From positions 1 to 64,000 of the forward strand of contig CAZNNH010000008.1 of the NCBI GenBank assembly GCA_964574335.1: DNA of 64,000 nt, given 5' to 3'. The DNA comes from CAZNNH01 sp964574335 (GTDB lineage: Bacteria; Acidobacteriota; Vicinamibacteria; Fen-336). The translations under genes were made by a program, and so were the position numbers. Positions 55,571 to 63,291 of this stretch are shown in pieces. Within the stretch, counting starts at the first letter, position 1. Every line of letters begins with the position of its first letter. The notes below the pieces were generated by a model. The model was not told the DNA's origin. It saw only the letters and a list, made by a program, of their open reading frames with translations, and did no database searches.

Positions 55571-56995
55571 TCAGATGGTCCGAGAGAAGACCGGCTGATC
55601 GCCGGCCTTGGCGCGCAGATAGCGGTCGAAGGTCATGCAGACGTTGCGCACCAGTAGCCGCCCACGTTCGGTGATCTCGATCCGGTCCGGGTGGACCTCC
55701 ACCAGGCCGTCGCCAACCGGTCCCGGCTCGGCCCCGAGCTCGGCCAGCTCCGGCCCGAAGTAGTCGGCGAAGTCGATCCCGAAACGCCGCTCCACCTCGG
55801 CGCGGTCCAGGAAGAAGTTGCACATGAGCTGGGCGATGACGTAGCGCCGGATCTGGTCGTCGGTGGAGAGGATGTAGCCCCGCTCGATCGGGAAACGGCC
55901 GGCATCGAGGGCCTGATAGTAGCCGCTCAGCTTCTTGACGTTCTGGGCGAAGGCGGAGGCGACGTCCCCGATCGCCGAGACCCCGACCCCCAGCATGTCA
56001 GGGGCGGGCCGGGTGGTGTATCCCATGAAGTTGCGATGGAGGCGCCGGGCGGCGGCCGCACGCGCCAGCTCGTCGCCGGGCAGGGCGAAGTGGTCCATGC
56101 CGATCTGCCGGTAGCCGGCCGCCAGGAACCGGTCCCGCGCCTCCAGGAACAGCTCCAGCTTCTGCTTCGGCGGCGGGAGCTGGGCCGGGTCGATGCGCTT
56201 CTGGTGGGCCCGGATCCACGGGACGTGGGCGAAGGAGTAGACGGCCACCCGGTCGGGGCGCATGTCGATCACCGTGTCGACGGCCGCCCCGAAGGAGACC
56301 CGGGTCTGCAGCGGAAGACCGTAGATCAGGTCGACGTTGATCGACTTGAAGCCGAGCTGCCGGGCTTGATCGGAGAGCTCCCGGGTCTCCGCCACCCCCT
56401 GGACGCGGTTGACCGCCTTCTGCACCTCGGGGGTGAAGTCCTGGACGCCCATCGACAGTCGGTTGAAGCCGAGGCCTCCCAGCAGCTCGAGATGCTCGCG
56501 CCGAGTCACCCGCGGGTCCACCTCGATCGCCACCTCGCCGTCCGGGTCGACCTCGAAGTAGCGCGTCACCTCCCGGTGCAGCGCCTCCATCTGGGAGGGG
56601 TCCAGGTAGGTGGGGGTGCCGCCGCCCCAGTGGTACTGCACCACCCGGCGCCGCTCGCCGAGCTGCCGGGCGAGCAGGGCGATCTCGCGGTGCAGGTAGC
56701 CGAGATAACGCCCCGCCACCTCGCGCTTGCGGGTGATCACCACCATGCAGCCGCAGAAATGGCAACGCTCCTCGCAAAACGGCAGGTGCAGGTACAGCGA
56801 CAGCGGCTGGTCCGGGGCGCGCGCCGCCACCGCCAGCCGCTCGCGGTAGGCCGCCTCGTCGAACGCCTGGCTGAACTCCACCGCGGTCGGGTAGGAGGTG
56901 TAGCGGGGGCCGGGGCGGTCGTACTGGCGCAGCAGCTCCAGGCTCACCGAGCGGGCGTCGTCGGCCGGCCGGCGGCCCGCGGTGGCCGAGCTCAC
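55571..56995 (-). CDS. hemN: Oxygen-independent coproporphyrinogen III oxidase
   Basis: 474 residues. Radical SAM enzyme with Cys74, Cys78 and Cys81 in HLPFCEERCHFCGC. The N-terminal YDRPGPRYTSYPTA signature distinguishes true HemN from HemW. Further motifs are GGGTPTYLDPSQME, NRLSMGVQDF and INVDLIYGLPLQ, and the C-terminal HemN domain holds RGYILSTDDQIRRYVIAQLM. It decarboxylates coproporphyrinogen III without oxygen, so this organism can make haem anaerobically. The GTG start overlaps the hemE stop (GTGA). Confidence 0.95.
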   Translation of the reverse strand: MSSATAGRRPADDARSVSLELLRQYDRPGPRYTSYPTAVEFSQAFDEAAYRERLAVAARAPDQPLSLYLHLPFCEERCHFCGCMVVITRKREVAGRYLGYLHREIALLARQLGERRRVVQYHWGGGTPTYLDPSQMEALHREVTRYFEVDPDGEVAIEVDPRVTRREHLELLGGLGFNRLSMGVQDFTPEVQKAVNRVQGVAETRELSDQARQLGFKSINVDLIYGLPLQTRVSFGAAVDTVIDMRPDRVAVYSFAHVPWIRAHQKRIDPAQLPPPKQKLELFLEARDRFLAAGYRQIGMDHFALPGDELARAAAARRLHRNFMGYTTRPAPDMLGVGVSAIGDVASAFAQNVKKLSGYYQALDAGRFPIERGYILSTDDQIRRYVIAQLMCNFFLDRAEVERRFGIDFADYFGPELAELGAEPGPVGDGLVEVHPDRIEITERGRLLVRNVCMTFDRYLRAKAGDQPVFSRTI

Positions 56996-58110
56996 GCGCC
57001 CTCCAGGCTCGAGAGCGCGCGGACGTACTCCACCAGGGCCTCGGCGTGCTCTGGAGGCGTGGTGGGCAGGATCCCGTGCCCGAGGTTGAAGATGTGGCCG
57101 GGCGCGACGGCGGTCGAGCCGGGCTCGCCCCCCAGCTCGAGGGCCCGCGCCTCACGCAGCACCGCGGCCACCCGCTCCCGGATCCGCTCGGGCGGGCCGA
57201 GCAGGACGCCGGGATCGAGGTTCCCCTGCACCGCCACCGCATCGCCCAGCCGGCGCCGGGTCTCGTCCAGGCCGACCCGCCAGTCCACACCGACCACGTC
57301 GGCGCCGACGGCCGCGCACAGCTCGAGGTACCCGGCCGACTCCCCCGCGTAGTAGAGGGTCGGCGCAGCGCCCTCGAGCGAGGCGACCTGAGACACCGCG
57401 TTCAAGACCCTCCACGCGTAAGGCCGGGCGAACTCCTCGTAGTCTCGAGGTCCCAGCATCCCGGCCCAGGTGTCGAACAGCATCACCGCCTGGGCGCCGG
57501 CAGCCACCTGCTCCGAGAGGTAGGAGCAGAGGGTGGTCGTGCACTTGCCCAGCAGCTCGTGGGCCAGGTCGGGGGCCGCAAACAGCATCTCCTTGGTGGC
57601 GGCGAAGGAGCGCGACCCACCCCCCTCGATCAGATAGGTGGCGACGGTGAACGGGGCGCCGGCGAAGCCGATCAGGGGCACCTGCTCGGGGAGCTCGCGG
57701 CGCAGCAGCCCGATCGCCTCCAGCACGAAGCCGGTGGCCTCGGCGGCCTCCGGCGTGCGCAGGGCGGCCACGTCCTCCTCGGTGCGGATCGAGCGCTCCA
57801 GGACCGGGGCCGGCTCGAACGCCACATCCACCCCCATCCCCGGCAGGGGGACCAGGATGTCCGAGAAGAGGATGGCGGCGTCGACGCCCAGGCGCCTCAC
57901 CGGCTGCAGCGTGATCTCGCAGGCCAGCTCCGGGGTGCGGCAGGCGGTGAGGAAGTCGTGCTTCTCGCGCAGCGCGCGATACTCGGGGAGGTAGCGGCCC
58001 GCCTGGCGCATGATCCACACAGGGGTCCGCTCGACCGGCTGACGGCGGCAGGCGCGCAGGAACAGCGGCTCCCGAGGATGCTGGGGGTTGGCGGCGGGCA
58101 GGCCGGTCAC
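56992..58110 (-). CDS. hemE: Uroporphyrinogen decarboxylase
   Basis: 372 residues. Signatures PVWIMRQAGRYLPEYRALR (~32-50, catalytic Arg) and ILFSDILVPLPGMGVDVAFE (~83-102, catalytic Asp) are present, followed by GFAGAPFTVATYLIEGGGSR, ALVLFDTWAG-like QAVMLFDTWAG and NLGHGILPTTPPEHAEALVE at the C-terminus. It decarboxylates uroporphyrinogen III to coproporphyrinogen III. The GTG start at 58110 has GAGGG 5 bases upstream, inside the hemB stop region. Extra open frame upstream is hemB shadow. Confidence 0.95.
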   Translation of the reverse strand: MTGLPAANPQHPREPLFLRACRRQPVERTPVWIMRQAGRYLPEYRALREKHDFLTACRTPELACEITLQPVRRLGVDAAILFSDILVPLPGMGVDVAFEPAPVLERSIRTEEDVAALRTPEAAEATGFVLEAIGLLRRELPEQVPLIGFAGAPFTVATYLIEGGGSRSFAATKEMLFAAPDLAHELLGKCTTTLCSYLSEQVAAGAQAVMLFDTWAGMLGPRDYEEFARPYAWRVLNAVSQVASLEGAAPTLYYAGESAGYLELCAAVGADVVGVDWRVGLDETRRRLGDAVAVQGNLDPGVLLGPPERIRERVAAVLREARALELGGEPGSTAVAPGHIFNLGHGILPTTPPEHAEALVEYVRALSSLEGA

Positions 58111-58118
58111 CGATACCC

Positions 58119-59105
58119 TCAGCCCAGCCGCCGCGCCAGCTGCTTGGCGAAGTAGGTCAGGATGATGTCGGCGCCGGCCCGCCGGATCGAGAGGAGCGCC
58201 TCGAGGGCCACCCGCTCCTCGTCGAGCCAACCCCTCTCGCCGGCGGCCTTGATCATCGAGTACTCGCCGGAGACGCTGTACGCCGCCACCGGCACGTCGA
58301 AGCGCTCCCTCACCCGCCAGATCACGTCCAGGTAAGAGAGCGCCGGCTTGACCATCACCACGTCGGCGCCCTCGGCGATGTCGGCCTCGACCTCGCGGAG
58401 CGCCTCACGGGCGTTGCCCGGGTCCATCTGGTAGCCCCGCCGGTCGCCGAAAGCGGGCGCCGACTCGGCCGCCTCCCGGAACGGACCGTAGAAGGCCGAC
58501 GCGTACTTGGCCGCGTAGGAGACGATCACGACGTCGGAGCGGCCGGCGTCGTCGAGGGCCCGGCGGATCGCCGCCACCCGCCCGTCCATCATGTCGGAGG
58601 GGGCCACCACGTCGGCGCCCGCCGTCGCGTAGGCGACGGCGGCCCGGGCCAACAGCGGGAGCGTGCGGTCGTTGTCGACGTGGGTCCGGCCGTCGGGTCC
58701 CTGGCGGAGCGGCCCGCAGTGGCCGTGGCTGGTGTACTCGCACATGCAGACGTCGGCCCACAGCGACAGCTCGGGGAGCTCGGCGCGGATCGCCCGCAGC
58801 GCCCGCGGCACCACGCCGCCCTCGGCGTAGGCGCCGGTGCCCTCCGGGTCCTTGCTGGCGGGGATGCCGAACAGGATCACCCCCGGCACGCCGACCTGCC
58901 ACAGCTCCCGGCACTCGTCGACCACCCGGTCCACGCTCATCTGGGCGCACCCCGGCATGGCCGAGATCGGCCGCGTCACGCCTTCGCCTTCGCAGACGAA
59001 AAGCGGGGCGATCAGGTCGTCGGGTCTGAGCGACGTCTCGCGTACGAGCCGGCGCAGCGTCTCGTTGCGCCGCAGGCGGCGGGGGCGGTGAGTGGGGAAG
59101 CTCAT
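58119..59105 (-). CDS. hemB: Delta-aminolevulinic acid dehydratase (porphobilinogen synthase)
   Basis: 328 residues. N-terminal RPRRLRRNETLRRLVRETSL, zinc-binding Cys cluster WADVCMCEYTSHGHCGPL (~118-135), Schiff-base lysines in VIVSYAAKYASAFYGPFREA and DVVMVKPALSYLDVIWR and the C-terminal GEYSMIKAAGERGWLDE. The Cys-rich site marks the zinc-type enzyme rather than the Mg-only type. It condenses two ALA into porphobilinogen. ATG at 59105; the frame upstream is not conserved in sequence. Confidence 0.95.
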   Translation of the reverse strand: MSFPTHRPRRLRRNETLRRLVRETSLRPDDLIAPLFVCEGEGVTRPISAMPGCAQMSVDRVVDECRELWQVGVPGVILFGIPASKDPEGTGAYAEGGVVPRALRAIRAELPELSLWADVCMCEYTSHGHCGPLRQGPDGRTHVDNDRTLPLLARAAVAYATAGADVVAPSDMMDGRVAAIRRALDDAGRSDVVIVSYAAKYASAFYGPFREAAESAPAFGDRRGYQMDPGNAREALREVEADIAEGADVVMVKPALSYLDVIWRVRERFDVPVAAYSVSGEYSMIKAAGERGWLDEERVALEALLSIRRAGADIILTYFAKQLARRLG

Positions 59106-59121
59106 GGCCGGACTCCTCGCT

Positions 59122-60102
59122 TCAGGCTCGCTCCTCGGGGCTCGGGAGGCTGATGGTGTCACGTCCAGAGGCGGCGCGCACGCCCTCCAGGATCCGGTCG
59201 GCCCCCTCGGCGATGAGCCGATTGGCCAGAGACTCGCCGAGGTGACGGGCATCGTTCCTGGAGACGACCTCGGCCGTCTCTTCCCCGCTCACGACCTGCT
59301 CGCCGTCGAGACCGGCCACCAGCCCCCGCAGCCTCAAGAGGCGTCCCTCCCAGGTGGCCAGGGCGCCAATGGGGACCTGGCATCCGCCTTCCAGCCGGCC
59401 GAGCAGGCCACGCTCCGCGGCAGTGGCCAGGTGGGTGGGCCGATGATCGAGGACCTGGAGCCAGGGGCGAGCGCTCGGGGCGACCTCTCGCGCCTCGACG
59501 CCGATGGCCCCCTGGCCCACCGCCGGGAGCATCGCCTCCGCGTCGATCGTCTCGGTGATCCGCGAGCCGAGGCCGAGCCGTAGCAGCCCGGCCCGAGCCA
59601 TCACGACAGCGTCGTAGTCTCCCTGATCCAGCTTCGACAGGCGGGTGGGCACGTTGCCCCGCAGGTCCCGCACGTCCAGGTCGGGGCGCCGGAGAAGGAG
59701 CTGCGCCCGACGGCGCAGCGACGAGGTGCCGATCCGGGCACCCTCCGGCAGCTCGTCGAGCCGATGGCCGGCCGGGCAGACCAGGGCGTCGCTCGGATCC
59801 TCGCGCTCCAGCACCGCGCCGAGCCCCAGGCCCCGTGGTACCTGGGTGGGAAGGTCCTTGAGGCTGTGGACGGCGACGTCGATGGCGCCTTCGAGCAGGC
59901 GCTCCTCCAGCTCCTTGGTGAACAGCCCCTTGTCTCCAATCTTGGCCAGGGGCGTGTCCAGGATCCGGTCGCCGGTGGTGTGCACCACCACCCGCTCGGC
60001 GGCGAGGCCGGCCCCGGCCAGCAGCTCGATCACCCGGTCCGCCTGCCAGAGCGCGAGCCGGCTGCCCCGGGTGCCGACCCGTAGCGGCGTCTCAGTCGCC
60101 AT
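59122..60102 (-). CDS. hemC: Porphobilinogen deaminase (hydroxymethylbilane synthase)
   Basis: 326 residues. It starts RVGTRGSRLALWQADRVIEL and has DKGLFTKELEERLLEGAIDV, VHSLKDLPTQ, RRRAQLLLRRPDLDVRDLRG and the cofactor Cys241 in LEGGCQVPIGA. It polymerises four porphobilinogens into hydroxymethylbilane. The ATG lies within the last 11 bases of hemA. Uroporphyrinogen III synthase (hemD), which often follows hemC, is missing here. Confidence 0.95.
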   Translation of the reverse strand: MATETPLRVGTRGSRLALWQADRVIELLAGAGLAAERVVVHTTGDRILDTPLAKIGDKGLFTKELEERLLEGAIDVAVHSLKDLPTQVPRGLGLGAVLEREDPSDALVCPAGHRLDELPEGARIGTSSLRRRAQLLLRRPDLDVRDLRGNVPTRLSKLDQGDYDAVVMARAGLLRLGLGSRITETIDAEAMLPAVGQGAIGVEAREVAPSARPWLQVLDHRPTHLATAAERGLLGRLEGGCQVPIGALATWEGRLLRLRGLVAGLDGEQVVSGEETAEVVSRNDARHLGESLANRLIAEGADRILEGVRAASGRDTISLPSPEERA

Positions 60103-61390
60103 GCTCCGCCTCGGTGTCGGCCCCGTCGGCGACGCCGCTCAGCCCGAAGAGCTCGCGCACCGCATCCAGGCGGTCCAGGCCCTGCTCGGTGCCGAGGTCG
60201 ATCTCCTTGATCAGCGTGGTGGGGCGGTGCAGCAGCTTGTTGATCAGGGCCTTGGTGAGCCGCTCCACCCGCTCCTGCTCCGGGGCCGAGAAATGGCGCA
60301 GGCTCTTGCTCACCTCCTCTCTCCGCACCCGTTCGTACTGCTCGCGCAGCGCCCGCACCACCGGGGCGGCCCCCAGCCCGTTGAGCCAAGCGAAAAACCG
60401 GTCGACCTCTTCCTCGACGATCGCCTCCACCCTCGGCACCTCGCCCTGGCGACGGGCCAGGTTGCCATCGACGATGGTGCGCAGCGCGTCGATCGGGTAG
60501 AGGAAGACGTTGTCGCGGCGCCCGGCCGCCTCCTCGATGTCCCGGGGGATGGCCAGGTCGACCAGCAGCAGCGGCCGCCTCGGCCGCTCGGCCATCACCG
60601 CCTGGACCATCGCGTCGGAGATGATGGGCTCCGCCGATCGCGTCGCGCACAGGACCACGTCGGCCTGAGGCAGGGCCTCCGAAAGCCCGGCCAACGGGAG
60701 CACCTGGGCGGAAAGCTCCTGGGCCACCTTCTGCGCCCGCTCCAGGGAGCGGTTGGCGATCAGCAACGCCGCCGGATGCTGCTCGGAAAAGTGGCGGGCC
60801 GCCAGGCTGCCGGTCTCGCCGGCGCCCACCACCAGCACTCGCCGTCCGTCGAGCTGACCAAAGACCTTGATGGCCAGGGACACCGCCGCCGAGGCCACCG
60901 ACACGCTGCCGGCCCCGATCTCGGTCTCGGCCCGCGACCGCTTGCCGGCGTGGATCGCCGCCGCCAGCAGGCGCTCGAGCAGCAGACCGGCGGTCCCCGA
61001 CTCCAGGGCCATCGCGTAGGCGGCCTTGACCTGGCCCAGGATCTGCATCTCGCCGAGCACCATCGAGTCGATCCCGCTCGTCACCCGCAGGAGCTGGCGC
61101 ACCGCCTCGCGGCGCCTCAGCAGATAGCGATGATCCCCGGGGGCCAGCAGGTCGGCCCCTTTCGCCGCCATCAACCGGGAGCGGATCTCCTGCTCGCCCG
61201 CTTCCGGGTCGGGGGCCAGGGCGTACACCTCGGTGCGGTTGCAGGTGGAGAGGATCATCGCCTCTTTGACCGCGGGAGAGGCGCCCAGCGCGCCCAGGGC
61301 GTGGTGGGTCTCCTCGGGCGTGAACGAAAGCCGCTCGCGCAGATCAACCGGCGCGGTACGGTGGTTCACCCCGAGAAGCAGCAGCTCCAA
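60092..61390 (-). CDS. hemA: Glutamyl-tRNA reductase
   Basis: 432 residues. N-terminal LLLLGVNHRTAPVDLRERLS, catalytic Cys50 in ILSTCNRTEVYA, the conserved EMQILGQVKAAYA (~112-124), NADPH domain VLVVGAGETGSLAARHFSEQ (~185-204) and a C-terminal dimerisation helix. It reduces glutamyl-tRNA to glutamate-1-semialdehyde, the first committed haem step. The aminomutase (hemL) is not in the window. TTG start at 61390, 5 bases after GTGAGG. It follows the hemX-like gene by 7 bases. Confidence 0.95.
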   Translation of the reverse strand: MELLLLGVNHRTAPVDLRERLSFTPEETHHALGALGASPAVKEAMILSTCNRTEVYALAPDPEAGEQEIRSRLMAAKGADLLAPGDHRYLLRRREAVRQLLRVTSGIDSMVLGEMQILGQVKAAYAMALESGTAGLLLERLLAAAIHAGKRSRAETEIGAGSVSVASAAVSLAIKVFGQLDGRRVLVVGAGETGSLAARHFSEQHPAALLIANRSLERAQKVAQELSAQVLPLAGLSEALPQADVVLCATRSAEPIISDAMVQAVMAERPRRPLLLVDLAIPRDIEEAAGRRDNVFLYPIDALRTIVDGNLARRQGEVPRVEAIVEEEVDRFFAWLNGLGAAPVVRALREQYERVRREEVSKSLRHFSAPEQERVERLTKALINKLLHRPTTLIKEIDLGTEQGLDRLDAVRELFGLSGVADGADTEAEHGD

Positions 61391-61397
61391 GTGGGCC

Positions 61398-62222
61398 TCA
61401 CTTGAACACGACGTGGAACGAGTCCGGCCACAGCCGGGCCACCACCGCCGCGATCACCAGCAGCACGAAGGCCAGAAGCGACGCGCCGATGGTCCGCCGC
61501 GGGCTGAGCCGCAGGCCGCGGTCCAGGAACAGGACCGCCGCATAGACGAGGAAGACCGCGACCGTCAGCAGGAACTTGGGGTCGGAGCGGAACTTCGGGA
61601 ACTCCGACTGGGCCCAGATGCTGCCGTTGACGATGGTCAGCGCCAAGAACACCACCCCCACGGTGACCGCGCGCTGGCTCATCCGGTGGAGCGTCTCCAG
61701 GGGCGGCAGGCGCTGGTAGATCAAGCCGAAGCGGCTGGCCTTGAGCTCGTGGTAGAGCATCAGGAAGAGCACGCCGTAGACCGCCGAGACGGCAAAGGCG
61801 GCGTAGCCGATCACCGCGCTGATGGTGTGGGCCACGAACAGCGGGCTCTTGAGCACGTCCGGGAAGGTCCTGGAACCCTGGATGAACGCCGAGGAAAGGA
61901 GCTGGAGCAGCAGCGGAAGCGAGACCACGAAAAGCCCCGTCTCGAGCACCTTGGTGCGCCGCTCCACCCACAGGTAGGTGAGGGAGACGGCGAACGCGAC
62001 CGAGCTCAGCACCTCGGGCGGGGTGGCCAGCGGCACGTGCCCGAACCGCAGGGTGAGCGCCAGCAGGAAGAGGGCGTGCACCGACACCGCCCCGTTCATC
62101 AGCCGGCGGGCGCCGCAGGCGGCCAGCGGGTCCCGCTTGAAAAAGTCCAGCGCGTACGCGGCCACCGCCAGCGCGTACAGGGTCGGAAGCACGGTGCCGA
62201 GGAGCTTGATCGCTGAGTCCAA
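61398..62222 (-). CDS. hemX: HemX/CcsA-family membrane protein
   Basis: 274 residues with about eight membrane helices. It belongs to the cytochrome c assembly (CcsA/CcmC/HemX) superfamily: HALFLLALTLRFGHVPLATP, GSRTFPDVLKSPLFVAHTIS (a conserved His) and YHELKASRFGLIYQRLPPLE. The Trp-rich periplasmic motif of haem handlers (WG--W-WD) reads NGSIWAQSEFPKFRSDPK, so most of its Trp residues are missing. Position just before hemA is that of HemX, which modulates glutamyl-tRNA reductase level in Bacillus. TTG start. The 5' leader from the predicted promoter is about 210 bases. Confidence 0.82.
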   Translation of the reverse strand: MDSAIKLLGTVLPTLYALAVAAYALDFFKRDPLAACGARRLMNGAVSVHALFLLALTLRFGHVPLATPPEVLSSVAFAVSLTYLWVERRTKVLETGLFVVSLPLLLQLLSSAFIQGSRTFPDVLKSPLFVAHTISAVIGYAAFAVSAVYGVLFLMLYHELKASRFGLIYQRLPPLETLHRMSQRAVTVGVVFLALTIVNGSIWAQSEFPKFRSDPKFLLTVAVFLVYAAVLFLDRGLRLSPRRTIGASLLAFVLLVIAAVVARLWPDSFHVVFK

Positions 62223-62440
62223 TCTTCTCTACTCCCGGAGGGGCCTACGGCCGCAGGCCGTTCGAAGGGTCGGCGGGCGGTGTCCCCGGCCGGCGGGACG
62301 CCTCGGCTGGGCCCGATGCCGGCGGGTCCTAGGGCATCGAGCGCCGCGGCCATCGGGACGCCCTCCCGTTCTCGGCGCCTTCACCGGTGCGGTCAGCGAC
62401 ACGTTCCGCCGTGAGTCTGCCGAGCCACCCCCACCAAGTC

Positions 62441-62469
62441 ATCGTAGCGCAACCCGCAGGCGGTGTCGC
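62441..62469 (-). promoter_or_regulatory. Candidate promoter of the haem operon
   Basis: On the minus strand GCGACA (62464-62469) and TACGAT (62441-62446) are separated by 17 bases. Transcription would begin about 210 bases before the hemX TTG start. Confidence 0.45.
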
Positions 62470-62472
62470 CCT

Positions 62473-62491
62473 GGGCCGCGATCCGCGGCCC
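62473..62491. terminator. GC-rich hairpin after the VapC-like gene
   Basis: Perfect 8-bp inverted repeat GGGCCGCG / CGCGGCCC with a 3-base loop, 46 bases past the stop of the minus-strand PIN gene and just upstream of the haem -35. No T-run follows, so its role as a terminator is uncertain. Confidence 0.35.
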
Positions 62492-62536
62492 CAAGCGCCC
62501 GCGGGCGCCAAGACGGCCGCGATGACCGGGTCTGGA

Positions 62537-62932
62537 TCAGGCCGTCCCTGGCTTCGCCACCTCGACCCGCAGGTCCGGGATGCCCGCGAAGTCGCGGGCG
62601 TTGCGAGTCAGGAGCACGGCCCCGTGGGCAGCCGCAGTCACGCCGATCGCCACATCGGCGGCGCGCTTGCGAGGCGATCCGAGACGGCGGAAGGCCTCGG
62701 CCGCCAGCCCGGCGGTCCGCTCCGAGAAGACCACCACGCCGTCCTCGCCCAGCAACGAGCGAGCCACCGCGAGCTGCTCGGGGGTACGGGGCCCGCGAGA
62801 GAACTCGTACCACGCGATGGCGCTCATCTGGAGCGTGGCGTCGGAGTCGGCCAGGGAGTGAAGCCGCCGTCGCTCCGGTCCGGTGGCCGAGAGCGCGTAG
62901 ATCAGGAAGTCGGTATCGAGGTGATAGCGCAT
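62537..62932 (-). CDS. PIN domain ribonuclease toxin (VapC-like)
   Basis: 131 residues. PIN-domain acidic residues are in HLDTDFLIYALS (Asp near residues 6-8), the Glu in SAIAWYEFSRGP (~38-49) and Asp in KRAADVAIGVTAAAHGAVLL, followed by TRNARDFAGIPDLRV, the typical 'T-N--DF' end. VapC toxins cleave tRNA or rRNA. Start ATG overlaps the antitoxin stop by one base. The longer frame upstream is shadow of the antitoxin. Confidence 0.88.
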   Translation of the reverse strand: MRYHLDTDFLIYALSATGPERRRLHSLADSDATLQMSAIAWYEFSRGPRTPEQLAVARSLLGEDGVVVFSERTAGLAAEAFRRLGSPRKRAADVAIGVTAAAHGAVLLTRNARDFAGIPDLRVEVAKPGTA

Positions 62933-63186
62933 CAGAAGCCCTGGTCTTCGGCCTTGAGCCGTTTCACCTCGGCGAGAGGATCGTTGTCTTTGAAGAGGTC
63001 CTCCAGCCGGCGCAGGGTCCGGACCCGCTCCCTTCGCCGCTCCCGAGACGGCCCAAGCTCCGCGTCGCGCTGCCGGATCAGCGCCCGGCGGGTGGCCTCG
63101 GAGAGAGAGCAGCCGTACTTGTGGGCGAGCTGCCGAGCCGCCTCCCGTGCCTTCTCGTCGAGGACCAGCGTGGTTCGTGACGCCAC
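62932..63186 (-). CDS. VapB-like antitoxin with ribbon-helix-helix start
   Basis: 84 residues. N-terminal ASRTTLVLDEKAREAARQLA followed by YGCSLSEATRRALIRQ is a ribbon-helix-helix DNA-binding fold. The charged C-terminal half (RERRRERVRTLRRLEDLFKD) would wrap the PIN toxin. GTG start. A TATGCATA palindrome 5 bases upstream is the likely autoregulatory operator. Confidence 0.85.
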   Translation of the reverse strand: MASRTTLVLDEKAREAARQLAHKYGCSLSEATRRALIRQRDAELGPSRERRRERVRTLRRLEDLFKDNDPLAEVKRLKAEDQGF

Positions 63187-63190
63187 AACT

Positions 63191-63198
63191 TATGCATA
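63191..63198. promoter_or_regulatory. Operator-like palindrome of the toxin-antitoxin pair
   Basis: TATGCATA is a perfect 8-base palindrome just upstream of the antitoxin GTG. The minus-strand TATGCT next to it (63196-63201) could be the -10 box. Confidence 0.45.
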
Positions 63199-63279
63199 GC
63201 ATGGTTATGGCAGTGCTGCAACGTGATCCCGGGGCCGCGGCCCAGCCGCTTTGTCACACCTGTAGGCTCACCCACGGTC

Positions 63280-63285
63280 TACAAT
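63280..63285 (+). promoter_or_regulatory. -10 box next to the GTG start of the ClpX-like gene
   Basis: TACAAT ends 6 bases before the GTG at 63292 and no ribosome-binding site lies between, which fits a leaderless transcript. The nearest TTGTCA (63251-63256) is 23 bases away and too far for a normal -35. Confidence 0.4.
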
Positions 63286-63291
63286 GCCGGC

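Larger units (their letters stand above)
62223..62536. other. Gene-free spacer between the VapBC pair and the haem operon
   Basis: No convincing gene on either strand. It contains the haem operon promoter candidate, a GC-rich hairpin and a long leader for hemX. An ATG at 62353 (minus) with a good GGGAGGG site opens 84 codons overlapping hemX out of frame; the encoded sequence is Pro/Arg/Ser-rich and not protein-like. Confidence 0.5.

Noticed and set aside
53079..55823. A 914-codon frame spanning hemG and much of hemH, apparently a fusion
   Set aside because: The upstream half is Arg/Pro/Gly-rich shadow of hemH, which is intact in another frame. hemG has its own GTG start overlapping the hemH stop.
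62099..62353. An 84-codon leader gene in the haem operon with a good ribosome-binding site
   Set aside because: The product is Pro/Arg/Ser-rich and overlaps hemX out of frame; no protein-like features.
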